Origin: an uncultured Oscillospiraceae bacterium
GTDB taxonomy: Bacteria > Bacillota > Clostridia > Oscillospirales > Acutalibacteraceae
Direction of reading: 5' to 3'
Assembly: GCA_900547105.1 (NCBI GenBank)
Contig: URFL01000011.1
Span: 23,363 to 87,362, forward strand
DNA: 64,000 nt
Below, one piece after another: positions 1 to 8,244 of this stretch (within the stretch, counting starts at the first letter, position 1; the number at the start of each line of letters is the position of its first letter). A program made the position numbers and the translations under genes. Below the pieces are notes generated by a model that made no database searches, was not told the DNA's origin, and was given only the letters and a program-made list of their open reading frames with translations.

Positions 1-116
1 TGCCCCCACACGCCGATGGGCTGCTGTTCTTCCTCGGGCAGTTCCAGATCAGGGAGGAGATAATCCCCAACCTGCGTGTAAGTCCCGCCCATTTCCTCAA
101 AAATTGTTTTTGCCAT
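1..116 (-). CDS. TnpV-like transposon protein, N-terminal fragment
   Basis: The first 38 codons of a minus-strand gene whose remainder lies left of the window. The peptide opens MAKTIFEEMGGTYTQVGDY and continues with an acidic LPDLELPEEEQQ stretch, which I recognise as the start of TnpV proteins. These are small accessory proteins carried by Tn4451-like and related clostridial mobilizable elements; their role is not well defined, and an excisionase-like function has been suggested. It lies just downstream of the Mob gene on the same strand, with 9 bp between them, the mob-tnpV pairing expected of such elements. The family call is by recognition; the truncation is only the window edge. Confidence 0.7.
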   Translation of the reverse strand, partial: MAKTIFEEMGGTYTQVGDYLLPDLELPEEEQQPIGVWG

Positions 117-125
117 TGTCTGTTC

Positions 126-1310
126 CTACCTTTCAAAATTTGTATTTTTGCGTCTTGTGCGCTGGGTTTGCTTTCGCTGCTGCTCCATATCTTTTGCCTG
201 TGCAATCAGATTGTCGATCTGCCGACTTCCAAGAACCTTCCGCAGGAAGCGGAAATCCTTTAATTCAGAGCGCAGAACCGTATTTTCTCCTTTGAGCCGG
301 TCGTTAGTTGCGGTCAGATGCTCGTTTTCCCGGCAGAGCCGACCGTTGGTGTTATTCAGCCGGTGGTAGCTGTCTAGTGCCTGATAATAGTGATAGAACA
401 CCTCTCGAATGACCTCTTTCAGCTTTTTAATCAACGGATCGACGAACCGCTGTTTGTAGGTCTTGGCGGCCATCAGCGTGGGCGGATCGGGAAGCTGAAA
501 CTCTGTGTCCGTTTCAATTCGCTGCTCCAGCTTTTCAATAGAATGTGACCCCTGATCAAAGTTGTCGATCCGACTCTGCATCGTTTCCAGCTCGTCCTGC
601 TTTTCGGCCAGTGTGTTGTCCAACACAGCGATCTCATTCTCCCGTTCCTGCTTCTTGTAGTCCAGAACGGAGAGGTGCTTTTCGTGGGTGCCTTTCTGTT
701 CCCACTGAATGTTGTACCGCTCCATCACGGCGGCCAGCTGTTCTTTTTCGGACTGTACCCACTGTGACCACTCGGTAGCACCTCGTGTCCCGCCCTTGAA
801 GCCTTGTGCCGCCAGCGCCTGCTTCAGCGACACACGGGTATCAAGCCCACGCTTGCTCCCGGTGGTGAACGACACAAAGTCAATATGAATATGGGGTGTA
901 GCCTCGTCCATATGGAGGTGTGCCGAGAACACCCGGAGGTTGGGGTTGCGCTCCTGAAAGCCCTGATAATATTCGTCCAGTACCTGCCGAGCCAATTCCG
1001 CATACTCGCCGGTGGCGCTCATATCCTCTTTGTTCCCAATTTGCAGAATGATCTCGTGGAAGGGCTTCTCCTGATTGCCGGAGCGGATTTTTTCATAGTA
1101 GTTTGGAATGCGCCTGTCTGCACGAGTCTGCTTCTCATCATAGCGTTTCAGAGCTTCATCGAAAAGCTGGTGGTACACGGTCTGGATGCGCTCATTGCAG
1201 TAGTCGATGTTCAAGTACGTGCGGCTCCCGTCCACATTCTCCGCCCGAAATTTGCGGCTGTTGTGGTTGACGGAGCCTTTACCAACCTCGGCACTGATCG
1301 TTCTCTTCAT
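126..1310 (-). CDS. Mob/Pre-type relaxase (plasmid recombination enzyme)
   Basis: A 394-residue mobilization protein that should nick an oriT and bind the DNA end for conjugative transfer of the element. The N-terminus MKRTISAEVGKGSVNHNSRKF is typical of the family. The histidine-rich relaxase motif HLHMDEATPHIHID is visible at about residues 131-145. The C-terminal third is charged and coiled-coil-like. I start it at ATG 1310. The frame runs upstream to 1343, but those residues come from the fused integrase end and do not match the family. No good Shine-Dalgarno lies before 1310, because the sequence just upstream is integrase coding DNA; expression may therefore be impaired. It resembles TnpZ of Tn4451-like elements. 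Confidence 0.85.
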   Translation of the reverse strand: MKRTISAEVGKGSVNHNSRKFRAENVDGSRTYLNIDYCNERIQTVYHQLFDEALKRYDEKQTRADRRIPNYYEKIRSGNQEKPFHEIILQIGNKEDMSATGEYAELARQVLDEYYQGFQERNPNLRVFSAHLHMDEATPHIHIDFVSFTTGSKRGLDTRVSLKQALAAQGFKGGTRGATEWSQWVQSEKEQLAAVMERYNIQWEQKGTHEKHLSVLDYKKQERENEIAVLDNTLAEKQDELETMQSRIDNFDQGSHSIEKLEQRIETDTEFQLPDPPTLMAAKTYKQRFVDPLIKKLKEVIREVFYHYYQALDSYHRLNNTNGRLCRENEHLTATNDRLKGENTVLRSELKDFRFLRKVLGSRQIDNLIAQAKDMEQQRKQTQRTRRKNTNFER

Positions 1311-1692
1311 ACACCGGCGAGTAGGGAGCCCCATCCTTGTCACGATAGTTGATTAACTCATTCTGCCACCGAACGATCTGCTGCGGGGTGATGCTGCTCA
1401 TTTTGAGCTTTCCAAAATAGGGGAGCAACTTGGTGCGGATGATGTGTTCCTTGCTCTCCCAGGTGCTGTCCTTGATGCGGTTGCGTCGATCTTCCTCATA
1501 ATGCTCCACAAAACTTCGGAAGGTCATATCCAAATCGGAACCCAATTTGTTAAGCTGTTCCCGCTCCCAGCTTTGCGCCTCCCGTTTTGTCTGAAAGCCA
1601 CGCTTCTGGGATTGCTTTCGTTCTCCGTTCCAATCCGTGTATCGATAAATGACCCGCCAAGTGTTGGTTTTCGGTTCCTTATAAACTGCCAA
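1279..1692 (-). pseudogene. truncated tyrosine integrase, 5' part only
   Basis: The first ~128 residues of a phage/ICE-type tyrosine recombinase. They include an N-terminal arm-binding domain (about 1-60, with NTWRVIYRYTDWNGERKQ and FQTKREAQSWE) and part of the SAM-like core-binding domain (FRSFVEHYEEDRRNRIKDSTWE, then ITPQQIVRWQNELINY). After GAPYSPVY the frame runs straight into the start codon of the Mob gene, and the catalytic R-H-R-Y domain is missing. A full-length member is about 370-400 residues, so roughly two thirds is deleted. The gene cannot encode an active recombinase. The clean join at the mob ATG (about 1310) looks like a deletion that fused int to mob and removed the mob leader. 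Confidence 0.85.
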
Positions 1693-1697
1693 TGCGA

Positions 1698-1889
1698 TTA
1701 CTCCTTCCTTTCTGCACCGTAACAGGTGCGCTCCATAAAATACTTTCTGTTCACTCGCCCTGAGATGGCCAAAATGCCTTTTTCTTTCAGTTCGGCATTT
1801 AACCTCTGGACAATTTTGTAGGCGTAGGATTTAGAAACGCCCAATTCCTGCGCTACTTCCTCTACTCTCATAAAGCTTGTGTTTTCCAT
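1698..1889 (-). CDS. small helix-turn-helix protein, excisionase-like
   Basis: A 63-residue protein, MENTSFMRVEEVAQELGVSK..., made almost entirely of a winged-helix/HTH_17-type DNA-binding fold (VEEVAQELGVSKSYAYKIVQRLN). Proteins of this size just upstream of a tyrosine integrase in clostridial mobile elements usually act as recombination directionality factors or as small regulators. It is 5 bp from the truncated integrase and transcribed with it, from the consensus minus-strand promoter about 150 bp upstream. The excisionase role is inferred from size, fold and position. With the integrase broken it would have no local partner. Confidence 0.65.
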   Translation of the reverse strand: MENTSFMRVEEVAQELGVSKSYAYKIVQRLNAELKEKGILAISGRVNRKYFMERTCYGAERKE

Positions 1890-2029
1890 TTCATCACCCC
1901 TTTCATCTACATATAGTTCTCTTATTTCGTGTCGGAGAACTTTCTGGCCGCATTCCGATTTGCCCGAGCGGTTACGCCATTACCGTGGCGCACGACGGAT
2001 ATTTAGTTGTCTGCAAGCAGCTTAACACT

Positions 2030-2119
2030 ATTTGCTATAGTCATTATACTAAGCGTATTTGCTATTGTCAAGAGGTTTGCGGAAAAATGTTTAACTTTTT
2101 TGCTTTTGCTATCTTGACA
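2030..2119. repeat. three direct repeats in divergent promoter region
   Basis: Three copies of a TTTGCTAT-containing element lie between the excisionase-like gene and the XRE regulator: ATTTGCTATAGTCA at 2030-2043, ATTTGCTATTGTCA at 2057-2070 and TTTTGCTATCTTGACA at 2104-2119. The first overlaps the start region of the leftward promoter. The second covers its -35, and the third covers the -35 of the rightward promoter. This is the layout expected of operators for the adjacent XRE repressor. The repeats are seen directly; the binding is inferred. Confidence 0.6.
2043..2071 (-). promoter_or_regulatory. consensus sigma-A promoter, leftward
   Basis: On the minus strand a perfect TTGACA (2071-2066) and a perfect TATAAT (2048-2043) are separated by 17 bp. 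It should drive the excisionase-like gene, the integrase remnant, Mob and TnpV. The leader to the first start codon is about 145 nt. Confidence 0.8.
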
Positions 2120-2143
2120 TAACCTAAATCTATATGCTATACT
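2114..2143 (+). promoter_or_regulatory. sigma-A promoter for XRE and GIY-YIG genes
   Basis: TTGACA at 2114-2119 and TATACT at 2138-2143 with an 18-bp spacer. Its -35 lies inside the third TTTGCTAT repeat, so autorepression by the XRE protein is plausible. Confidence 0.7.
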
Positions 2144-2178
2144 GATTGCACAGAACAAAGATGAGGAGCGTAGTCGCT

Positions 2179-2709
2179 ATGGCAATCGGTGAGAGAATTC
2201 GATTCTTCCGCAATTTGCGGGGAATGACGCAAAAATACTTGGGGCAGGTGGTCGGTTTCCCGGAAAAGACCGCCGACATCCGTATGGCGCAGTATGAATC
2301 CGGCAGCAGAACACCTAAGGCGGAGCTGACGGAAAGCCTTGCCGGTGCGCTGGGTGTCTCGCCACTGGCTCTGTCCGTGCCGGACATTGACAGCTATCTC
2401 GGCCTGATGCACACCCTGTTTACCTTAGAGGATCGCTACGGCCTGACGGTGGAAACCGGCGAAAACGGCGTTTCTCTGCGTGTCGATCCCCGCAAGGGGA
2501 AGGACGCTGCCGAGCTATCCGAAATGCTCACTGCGTGGGCTGAACAGGCGGAAAAGTATCGCAACGGAGAAATCAACCGGGAGGACTACGATAAGTGGCG
2601 TTATAACTACCCTAAATACGATGAAACATCCGGCTATGTAAAAGTCCCGTCCCAGCAGCTCAGTGATGCAATGGTGGAGGCGTTCAAGGACCGGCTGAAA
2701 GATAGGTGA
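2179..2709 (+). CDS. XRE-family transcriptional regulator
   Basis: A 176-residue regulator with an N-terminal cro/C1-type helix-turn-helix (about residues 3-60, MAIGERIRFFRNLRGMTQKYLG through LTESLAGALGVSP). A uncharacterised C-terminal domain follows, rich in acidic and aromatic residues (EINREDYDKWRYNYP). Start ATG 2179 is chosen because GAGGAG lies about 10 nt upstream and because homologous HTH proteins start at this point; upstream ATGs in the frame have no ribosome binding site. It is divergent from the integrase-side genes, with direct repeats between, as for control genes of integrative elements. Its target is inferred to be that divergent promoter region. Confidence 0.8.
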   Translation: MAIGERIRFFRNLRGMTQKYLGQVVGFPEKTADIRMAQYESGSRTPKAELTESLAGALGVSPLALSVPDIDSYLGLMHTLFTLEDRYGLTVETGENGVSLRVDPRKGKDAAELSEMLTAWAEQAEKYRNGEINREDYDKWRYNYPKYDETSGYVKVPSQQLSDAMVEAFKDRLKDR

Positions 2710-2715
2710 TAATAT

Positions 2716-3558
2716 ATGTCGTTTAGTAAAACAATTCAAATGTTCATATTTGACGGAAATCCAAACGGACGTATTATGTGCGAACTTTCAAACTGGAACG
2801 GCCGTGTATATAAGATTTCAAGAAACGAGTTGTCTGAATTTTCACAAAGAGATGATTCAGAAAATACAGGAGTATACTTCCTCTTTGGGAAAAACGAGGA
2901 GAATAATGATACTGTTTACATTGGTGAAGCCGAAAGAATGTTCTCAAGACTTAAGCAGCATTTAAAGGACTTAAAATATTGGAACGATTGCATCGCAGTT
3001 ATCAGCAAAGATAATTTACTTAACAAGGCACATGCTAAATATCTTGAAAATAAGTTCTATTTGTTGGCCAAAAATGCTGGTAGATCTATTGTCATAAATA
3101 GTACAGTTCCAACCTGTTCTTCCATATCCGAGTATGATGAAGCAATGCTACAGGAATTTATTAGCAATGCTAAATTGCTTGTAAACACACTAGGATATAA
3201 AGTTTTTGATACAGTTGAAGATGCTGTTGTAAGACATAATGACATGCAGTCGTACTTTTTCATAAAAGCCACCAGGGGGGCTGATGCAAAAGGTTTGATA
3301 GTATCAGATGGCTTCGCTGTGATGAAAGGTTCAGCTATTGCATCTTCTACTGTACCAAGCATGTCGGATAATCTCATGAAACTGCGCAGTTCTTTAATTG
3401 AAAAAGGAATAATAGATGAAGATTTAAAACTCACACGAGATTATATTTTTACAAGCCCATCCCTTGCGGCAGCAGTAGTAATGGGTAGAAATGCGAATGG
3501 GCGAACAGAGTGGAAAAATGAAGAACATAAAACGATCAAAGATATAGAAGAATCATAA
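2716..3558 (+). CDS. GIY-YIG nuclease family protein with DUF4357-like C-terminus
   Basis: A 280-residue protein. Residues ~50-105 carry a GIY-YIG-type core: GVYFLFG, then VYIGEAE with RLKQH after it. The C-terminal ~60 residues (SLAAAVVMGRNANGRTEWK) match the DUF4357 type, often found joined to GIY-YIG domains. A nuclease or DNA-modification/defence-related role is possible, but the substrate is unknown. The gene is clearly AT-richer than the chromosomal genes around it, which fits acquisition as element cargo. It starts 7 bp after the XRE stop, with AGGTGA before ATG 2716, and so shares that operon. A strong terminator follows. Confidence 0.75.
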   Translation: MSFSKTIQMFIFDGNPNGRIMCELSNWNGRVYKISRNELSEFSQRDDSENTGVYFLFGKNEENNDTVYIGEAERMFSRLKQHLKDLKYWNDCIAVISKDNLLNKAHAKYLENKFYLLAKNAGRSIVINSTVPTCSSISEYDEAMLQEFISNAKLLVNTLGYKVFDTVEDAVVRHNDMQSYFFIKATRGADAKGLIVSDGFAVMKGSAIASSTVPSMSDNLMKLRSSLIEKGIIDEDLKLTRDYIFTSPSLAAAVVMGRNANGRTEWKNEEHKTIKDIEES

Positions 3559-3563
3559 AACAA

Positions 3564-3606
3564 AAAGCGCTATCTGACTTCTTTAACAGAAATCAGATAG
3601 CGCTTT
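3564..3606. terminator. intrinsic terminator, bidirectional
   Basis: AAAGCGCTATCTGA pairs with TCAGATAGCGCTTT around a 15-nt loop. A-rich sequence on the left and T-rich on the right let it serve the GIY-YIG gene and possibly guaA transcripts arriving from the other side. Confidence 0.85.
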
Positions 3607-3625
3607 ATTCTTGAATAATCTAAAA

Positions 3626-3644
3626 TGTTGTCATTTTGTTGTCA
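3626..3644. repeat. paired TGTTGTCA repeats beside guaA, possible integrase arm sites
   Basis: TGTTGTCA occurs at 3626-3633 and again at 3637-3644, starting 11 bp apart (one helical turn), inside the 97-bp strip between the element's last terminator and the guaA stop codon. Short direct repeats at this spacing next to an attachment site are what tyrosine-integrase arm-type sites look like. No attachment core is demonstrated, because the other end of the element is outside the window. Confidence 0.4.
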
Positions 3645-3703
3645 CAGAACAACTCCACAACGCAAAAGTCCAGCATTTTTAAGGCTTTTCAGCCTTTCGG
3701 GTA

Positions 3704-5254
3704 TTACTCCCACTCCACCGTGCCGGGGGGTTTGGAGGTGATATCATAGACGATGCGGTTGACGCCGTCCACCTCGTTGGTGATGCGGTTGGACACCGTG
3801 GCGAGGATATCATACGGAATGCGCGCCCAATCCGCCGTCATAAAGTCATCGGTGGTGACGGCGCGGATCGCGATCACATTTTCATAGGTACGATGGTCGC
3901 CCATCACGCCCACGGCTTTGGAGCCGGTGAACACCGCGAAGAACTGGCTCAGCTCTTTTTCGTAGCCGTTTTTCGCCATTTCATCCCGCAGCACCCAGTC
4001 GGCATCCTGCAGAATACGCACCTTTTCCGCGGTGATCTCGCCGACGATGCGCACGCCCAATCCCGGGCCCGGGAACGGCTGCCGCCACACCAGCTCTTTC
4101 GGGATACCCAGCTTTTCGCCGACCGCGCGCACCTCGTCCTTAAACAGGTCACGCAGCGGTTCGATCACGCCCAAAAAGTCAATATCTTTGGGAATCTCGC
4201 GCTGGTTGTGGTGGGTCTTGATGACCGCGCTGCCCGCGCCCTTGCCGGACGCGCCCTTACCGCTTTCGATGCGGTCGGGGTAAATCGTGCCCTGCGCAAA
4301 GAACGCATCGCCTTTGGCGCGGCGCTTAATCTCCTCCCAAAACACCTTATAAAACTCGTCGCCGATAATATGGCGTTTCGCCTCCGGATCGGTCACGCCC
4401 TGCAGCTTTTGCATAAACACATCGCCGCAGTTGACCCGCACAAAGGTCATATCAAACAGCTTGGTGAAGGTTTGCTCTACAAAGTCGCCCTCGTCCTTGC
4501 GCATCAATCCCTGATCCACAAACACACAGGTGAGCTGCTTGCCGATCGCGCGGCTGAGCAAGCCGGCCGCGACCGAGCTGTCCACCCCACCGGACAAGCC
4601 CAAAATGACCTGTTTGTCGCCGATCTGCTCGCGCAGCGCCGCCACCGTGTCCTCGATAAAGCTGTCCATGACCCAATCGCCTTGGCAGCCGCACACGGTA
4701 TACAGGAAGTTTTCCAGCATTTTGTCGCCATACTGGCTGTGGGTGACTTCGGGATGGAACTGCACCGCGTACAGCTTTTGCGCCGGATTTTGCATAGCGG
4801 CGCAGGGGCAGTTATCGGTTTTGGCGACCACCTCAAACCCGGCGGGCGCTTCGGCGATATAGTCGGTGTGGCTCATCCACACGACGCTGCTCGCGGGAAC
4901 CTCCCCGAACAGCGGGCTGTCGCCGCAGACGGAAAGATCGATCTTGCCGTATTCCGACACGGGCGCGGTTTCCACCCGTCCCTGTTTCATCCAGGCAATC
5001 AGCTGGCAGCCGTAGCAAATGCCCAAAATCGGCACGCCGATGTCCAGAATCGCCGGATCGTAATGCGGCGACTGCTCGTCATACACCGAGTTGGGGCCGC
5101 CGGTAAAGATGATGCCTTTGTACTGCCCCGCGCGGATGGTTTCCAGCGGCGTGGTATAGGGCAGGATCTCCGCGTAAATGTGATGATCGCGCACGCGGCG
5201 GGCGATCAGCTGGTTATACTGACCGCCGAAGTCCAACACTAAAATCTTTTCCAA
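3704..5254 (-). CDS. guaA: GMP synthase (glutamine-hydrolysing)
   Basis: Converts XMP to GMP using ATP and glutamine, in the cytosol. The N-terminal class I glutamine amidotransferase domain has the nucleophile in GICYGCQ (Cys ~80) and QFHPEV for the His-Glu pair. The ATP-pyrophosphatase domain has SGGVDSS around residue 225. The C-terminal dimerisation domain has RPFPGPGLGVRIVGE and ends GTVEWE, as usual. I prefer TTG 5254 as start: GGAAAGGAAG sits just upstream and the protein then begins MEKILVLDFGGQYNQ, giving 516 residues. The frame also has a TTG at 5275 that would bury the ribosome binding site. It is 21 bp after purA. The 3' end is intact although mobile DNA lies directly beyond it. 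Confidence 0.97.
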   Translation of the reverse strand: MEKILVLDFGGQYNQLIARRVRDHHIYAEILPYTTPLETIRAGQYKGIIFTGGPNSVYDEQSPHYDPAILDIGVPILGICYGCQLIAWMKQGRVETAPVSEYGKIDLSVCGDSPLFGEVPASSVVWMSHTDYIAEAPAGFEVVAKTDNCPCAAMQNPAQKLYAVQFHPEVTHSQYGDKMLENFLYTVCGCQGDWVMDSFIEDTVAALREQIGDKQVILGLSGGVDSSVAAGLLSRAIGKQLTCVFVDQGLMRKDEGDFVEQTFTKLFDMTFVRVNCGDVFMQKLQGVTDPEAKRHIIGDEFYKVFWEEIKRRAKGDAFFAQGTIYPDRIESGKGASGKGAGSAVIKTHHNQREIPKDIDFLGVIEPLRDLFKDEVRAVGEKLGIPKELVWRQPFPGPGLGVRIVGEITAEKVRILQDADWVLRDEMAKNGYEKELSQFFAVFTGSKAVGVMGDHRTYENVIAIRAVTTDDFMTADWARIPYDILATVSNRITNEVDGVNRIVYDITSKPPGTVEWE

Positions 5255-5275
5255 ATTCGTCTTCCTTTCCGCCAA

Positions 5276-6550
5276 TCAGCGATAGATGATGGCCTCGCGT
5301 TCCGGGCCGTTGGACACCATATTGATGGGGAAGCCCAGCTCTTTTTCGATAAATTCGACATACGCCCGTGCCTCGGCCGGCAGCTGGTCGTATTCGCGGA
5401 TGCCTTTGATGTTGCAATGCCAACCCTTGAGGGTGTGCAGCACCGGTTTGCACTTTTTCAGCACCGGCGTGGTGGGGAAATCGCGGATCACTTTGCCGTC
5501 CACTTCGTAGCCGACGCAAACCTTGATCTCTTCCAGATAAGACAGGCAATCCAGCGCGGTCATGACCACCTGGGTCGCGCCCTGGCACTCAACACCATAG
5601 CGAGTTGCCACGCAATCGAACCAGCCCACCCGGCGCGGACGACCGGTGGTGGCGCCGAATTCGCCTTTATCGCCGCCGTGAATGCGCAGCTCCTGCGCCT
5701 CCGCCTCGTCCAAAATCTCGGACACAAACTCACCCGCGCCCACTGCCGACGAATACGCTTTGGTCACAGCGATGATGTCGGTGATCTGATGCGGCGGAAT
5801 GCCGGCACCCACCGCACCGTACGCCGCCAGCGTGGACGAGGAGGTGACCATGGGATAAATGCCGAAATCGGGGTCTTTCAACGTACCGAGCTGACCTTCC
5901 AAGAGGATGTTTTTGCCCTCTTTCAACGCGTTGGCCAGATACACGCGAGTGTCGCACACATACGGCGCGATCATATCACGATACTGCACACAGGTGTTGT
6001 ACAGCTCTTGTTCCGACAGCAGCGGCTTGTGGTACACATGCTCCAGCGTCAGATTTTTCAGCGTGCACACATTGTGCAGCTTTTCGCGCAGATCGGCATC
6101 ATCGAACAGCTCGTTCACCTGAATCCCGATCTTGGCGTATTTGTCGCTGAAGAAAGGCGCGATACCGCTTTTGGTGGAGCCAAACGCGTTTTTGCCCAGC
6201 CGTTCCTCTTCGTATTCATCAAACAGGATGTGATAGGGCATCAAGATCTGTGCGCGATCGGACACCAGCAGCTTCGGGTTCAATCCCGCCTGTTTCACAT
6301 CCGCCAGCTCTTTGCAGAATTTTTGAATATCCAGCGCCACGCCGTTGCCGATGATGCAGGTGGTGTGATCGTAGCACACCCCGCTGGGCATCAGATGGAA
6401 CGCGAAGCGTCCTTTGTCGTTGATGATGGTATGCCCGGCGTTGGCACCGCCTTGGAACCGCACGATAATGTCCGCCTGTTCGGCAAACATATCGGTGATC
6501 TTACCTTTGCCCTCGTCGCCCCAGTTGGCGCCGACAATTGCTTTAACCAT
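5276..6550 (-). CDS. purA: adenylosuccinate synthetase
   Basis: Makes adenylosuccinate from IMP, aspartate and GTP, the first step of the AMP branch. 424 residues, normal for the family. The GTP-binding/catalytic loop GDEGKGK is at residues 11-17 and GGANAGHT holds the catalytic His40. The family motifs GVGKAxxxR-like GTTGRPRRVGWFD (about residue 300) and TALDCL are also present. Start ATG 6550 has GGAGGA eight bases upstream. It lies between purB and guaA in one operon, so the AMP and GMP branch-point enzymes are co-transcribed. Confidence 0.97.
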   Translation of the reverse strand: MVKAIVGANWGDEGKGKITDMFAEQADIIVRFQGGANAGHTIINDKGRFAFHLMPSGVCYDHTTCIIGNGVALDIQKFCKELADVKQAGLNPKLLVSDRAQILMPYHILFDEYEEERLGKNAFGSTKSGIAPFFSDKYAKIGIQVNELFDDADLREKLHNVCTLKNLTLEHVYHKPLLSEQELYNTCVQYRDMIAPYVCDTRVYLANALKEGKNILLEGQLGTLKDPDFGIYPMVTSSSTLAAYGAVGAGIPPHQITDIIAVTKAYSSAVGAGEFVSEILDEAEAQELRIHGGDKGEFGATTGRPRRVGWFDCVATRYGVECQGATQVVMTALDCLSYLEEIKVCVGYEVDGKVIRDFPTTPVLKKCKPVLHTLKGWHCNIKGIREYDQLPAEARAYVEFIEKELGFPINMVSNGPEREAIIYR

Positions 6551-6580
6551 GGTGAAAATCCTCCTTAACGATGGGGATGT

Positions 6581-8011
6581 TTATACATTGATGGAAACCT
6601 GCACGCCCAGATCGTCGGCGTATTTTTCGGTCACCGGCGCGATCTGATGCTGCACAAACTCCGCCGCCTGCATCGGCGCGCAGCCGACATAGCGGGAAGA
6701 TTCCAGCACCTGCTCCAGTTCTTCCACCGTCACACCGAACAGCGGATCCCCGGCGATGCGCTCCAGCAGATCGTTTTGACCGTCGCCCTGTTTCACGCGG
6801 TGCGCCGCCGCCTGAGAATGGACGCGAATGGCTTCGTGCAGCACCTGACGGTCGCCGCCGCGCTTCACGCAGTCCATCATGATGTTTTCGGTCGCCATAA
6901 AGGGCAGCTCCCGCCGCAGGTCTCGGTCGATGACGGCGGTGTTGACCACCAAGCCGTCCACCACATTGATGACCAGCGACAGCACCGCATCGGCGGCGAG
7001 GAAGCCCTCCGCCACGCTGATACGCTTGTTGGCGCTGTCATCCAGCGTGCGCTCGAACCACTGGGTGGCAGCGGTGATGGCGGGGTTCATCGCATCCGAA
7101 ATGATGTAGCGGGACAGCGAATCAATGCGCTCGCTGCGCATCGGGTTGCGTTTGTACGCCATCGCGGACGAGCCGATCTGGCTCTTTTCAAACGGCTCCT
7201 CCACCTCTTTGAGGTGCTGCAGCAGCCGAATATCGTTCGAGAATTTGGAGGCGCTTTGCGCAATGCCGGACAGGGTGGACAAGATCGCTGCGTCCAGCTT
7301 GCGGGGATAGGTCTGACCCGATACCGCAAAGCAGGTATCGTAGCCCATCTTTTCCGCAATGCGGTGATCCAGCTGTTTGCATTTTTCATAATCGCCGTCA
7401 AACAGCTCCAAAAAGCTCGCCTGGGTACCGGTGGTACCCTTGCAGCCCAGCAGCCGCGCGCGGGACAGACGGTATTCCACCTCGTCCAGATCCATCAAAA
7501 ACTCCTGCGCCCACAGGGTGGCACGCTTGCCCACGGTGGTGGGCTGCGCCGGCTGGAAGTGGGTGAACGCCAGGGTGGGCAGATCCTTGTATTCCTCGAT
7601 GAAATGCCCCAGCAGTGCCAGCACATTCACCAGCTTTTTGCGCACCAGACGCAGCGCATCGTACATGATCATCAGATCGGTGTTGTCGCCGACATAGCAG
7701 CTGGTCGCGCCCAGATGGATGATGCCCTTGGCTTTCGGGCACTGCACCCCGTAAGCGTGCACATGCGCCATCACGTCGTGGCGCACCTTCTTTTCCTGTT
7801 CGCGCGCCACATCGTAGTTGATGTCGTCCTGATGCGCTTTCAGCTCGGCAATCTGCTCATCGGTGATGGGCAAGCCCAGCTCCTGCTCGGTTTCCGCCAG
7901 CGCGATCCACAGCTTGCGCCATGTGCGGAACTTGTTGTCCGGCGAAAACAGATACTGCATTTCCTCGCTGGCATAGCGGGAGGCGAAGGGAGATTCATAA
8001 CGGTCCGGCAT
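6581..8011 (-). CDS. purB: adenylosuccinate lyase
   Basis: Cleaves SAICAR and adenylosuccinate, releasing fumarate, in purine synthesis. A 476-residue member of the fumarase/aspartase superfamily. The signature loop GSSAMAYKRNP lies at about residues 279-290, HLGATSCYVGDN and TLAFTHFQPAQPTTVGKR earlier. Start ATG 8011 is fixed by AGGAGG ten bases upstream and by family-like MPDRYESPFASRYAS. A further 11 codons upstream are open but lack a ribosome site. It is the first gene of the purB-purA-guaA operon behind the promoter at 8053-8081. Confidence 0.97.
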   Translation of the reverse strand: MPDRYESPFASRYASEEMQYLFSPDNKFRTWRKLWIALAETEQELGLPITDEQIAELKAHQDDINYDVAREQEKKVRHDVMAHVHAYGVQCPKAKGIIHLGATSCYVGDNTDLMIMYDALRLVRKKLVNVLALLGHFIEEYKDLPTLAFTHFQPAQPTTVGKRATLWAQEFLMDLDEVEYRLSRARLLGCKGTTGTQASFLELFDGDYEKCKQLDHRIAEKMGYDTCFAVSGQTYPRKLDAAILSTLSGIAQSASKFSNDIRLLQHLKEVEEPFEKSQIGSSAMAYKRNPMRSERIDSLSRYIISDAMNPAITAATQWFERTLDDSANKRISVAEGFLAADAVLSLVINVVDGLVVNTAVIDRDLRRELPFMATENIMMDCVKRGGDRQVLHEAIRVHSQAAAHRVKQGDGQNDLLERIAGDPLFGVTVEELEQVLESSRYVGCAPMQAAEFVQHQIAPVTEKYADDLGVQVSINV

Positions 8012-8052
8012 AAGCAACCTCCTAATAGGTAAAATGAAAAACATACATCTTT

Positions 8053-8081
8053 ATTGTACCTTTTTTTGGCGTGCGGTGCAA
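8053..8081 (-). promoter_or_regulatory. promoter of purB-purA-guaA
   Basis: On the minus strand, TTGCAC (8081-8076) and TACAAT (8058-8053) with a 17-bp spacer. The leader is about 40 nt. I see no purine riboswitch or T-box in it. Confidence 0.75.
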
Positions 8082-8165
8082 GAGCGGATTGCAAAAAGAA
8101 TGGCGGTTTGCACGGCTTTTTGTGGAGATTTCGCCCAGAAACTGCCTCCGGCGGCAAATGCCGTC

Positions 8166-8194
8166 TTGTGTTTCGCGAAAAAAAGTGCTACAAT
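8166..8194 (+). promoter_or_regulatory. promoter of small membrane protein gene
   Basis: TTGTGT at 8166-8171 and TACAAT at 8189-8194 with a 17-bp spacer, about 50 bp before the start codon at 8245. Confidence 0.6.
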
Positions 8195-8244
8195 GGGCGC
8201 AAAGGAAGGGGCGCTGCCCCCAAAAAGAACGGAGCTGTATAAGT

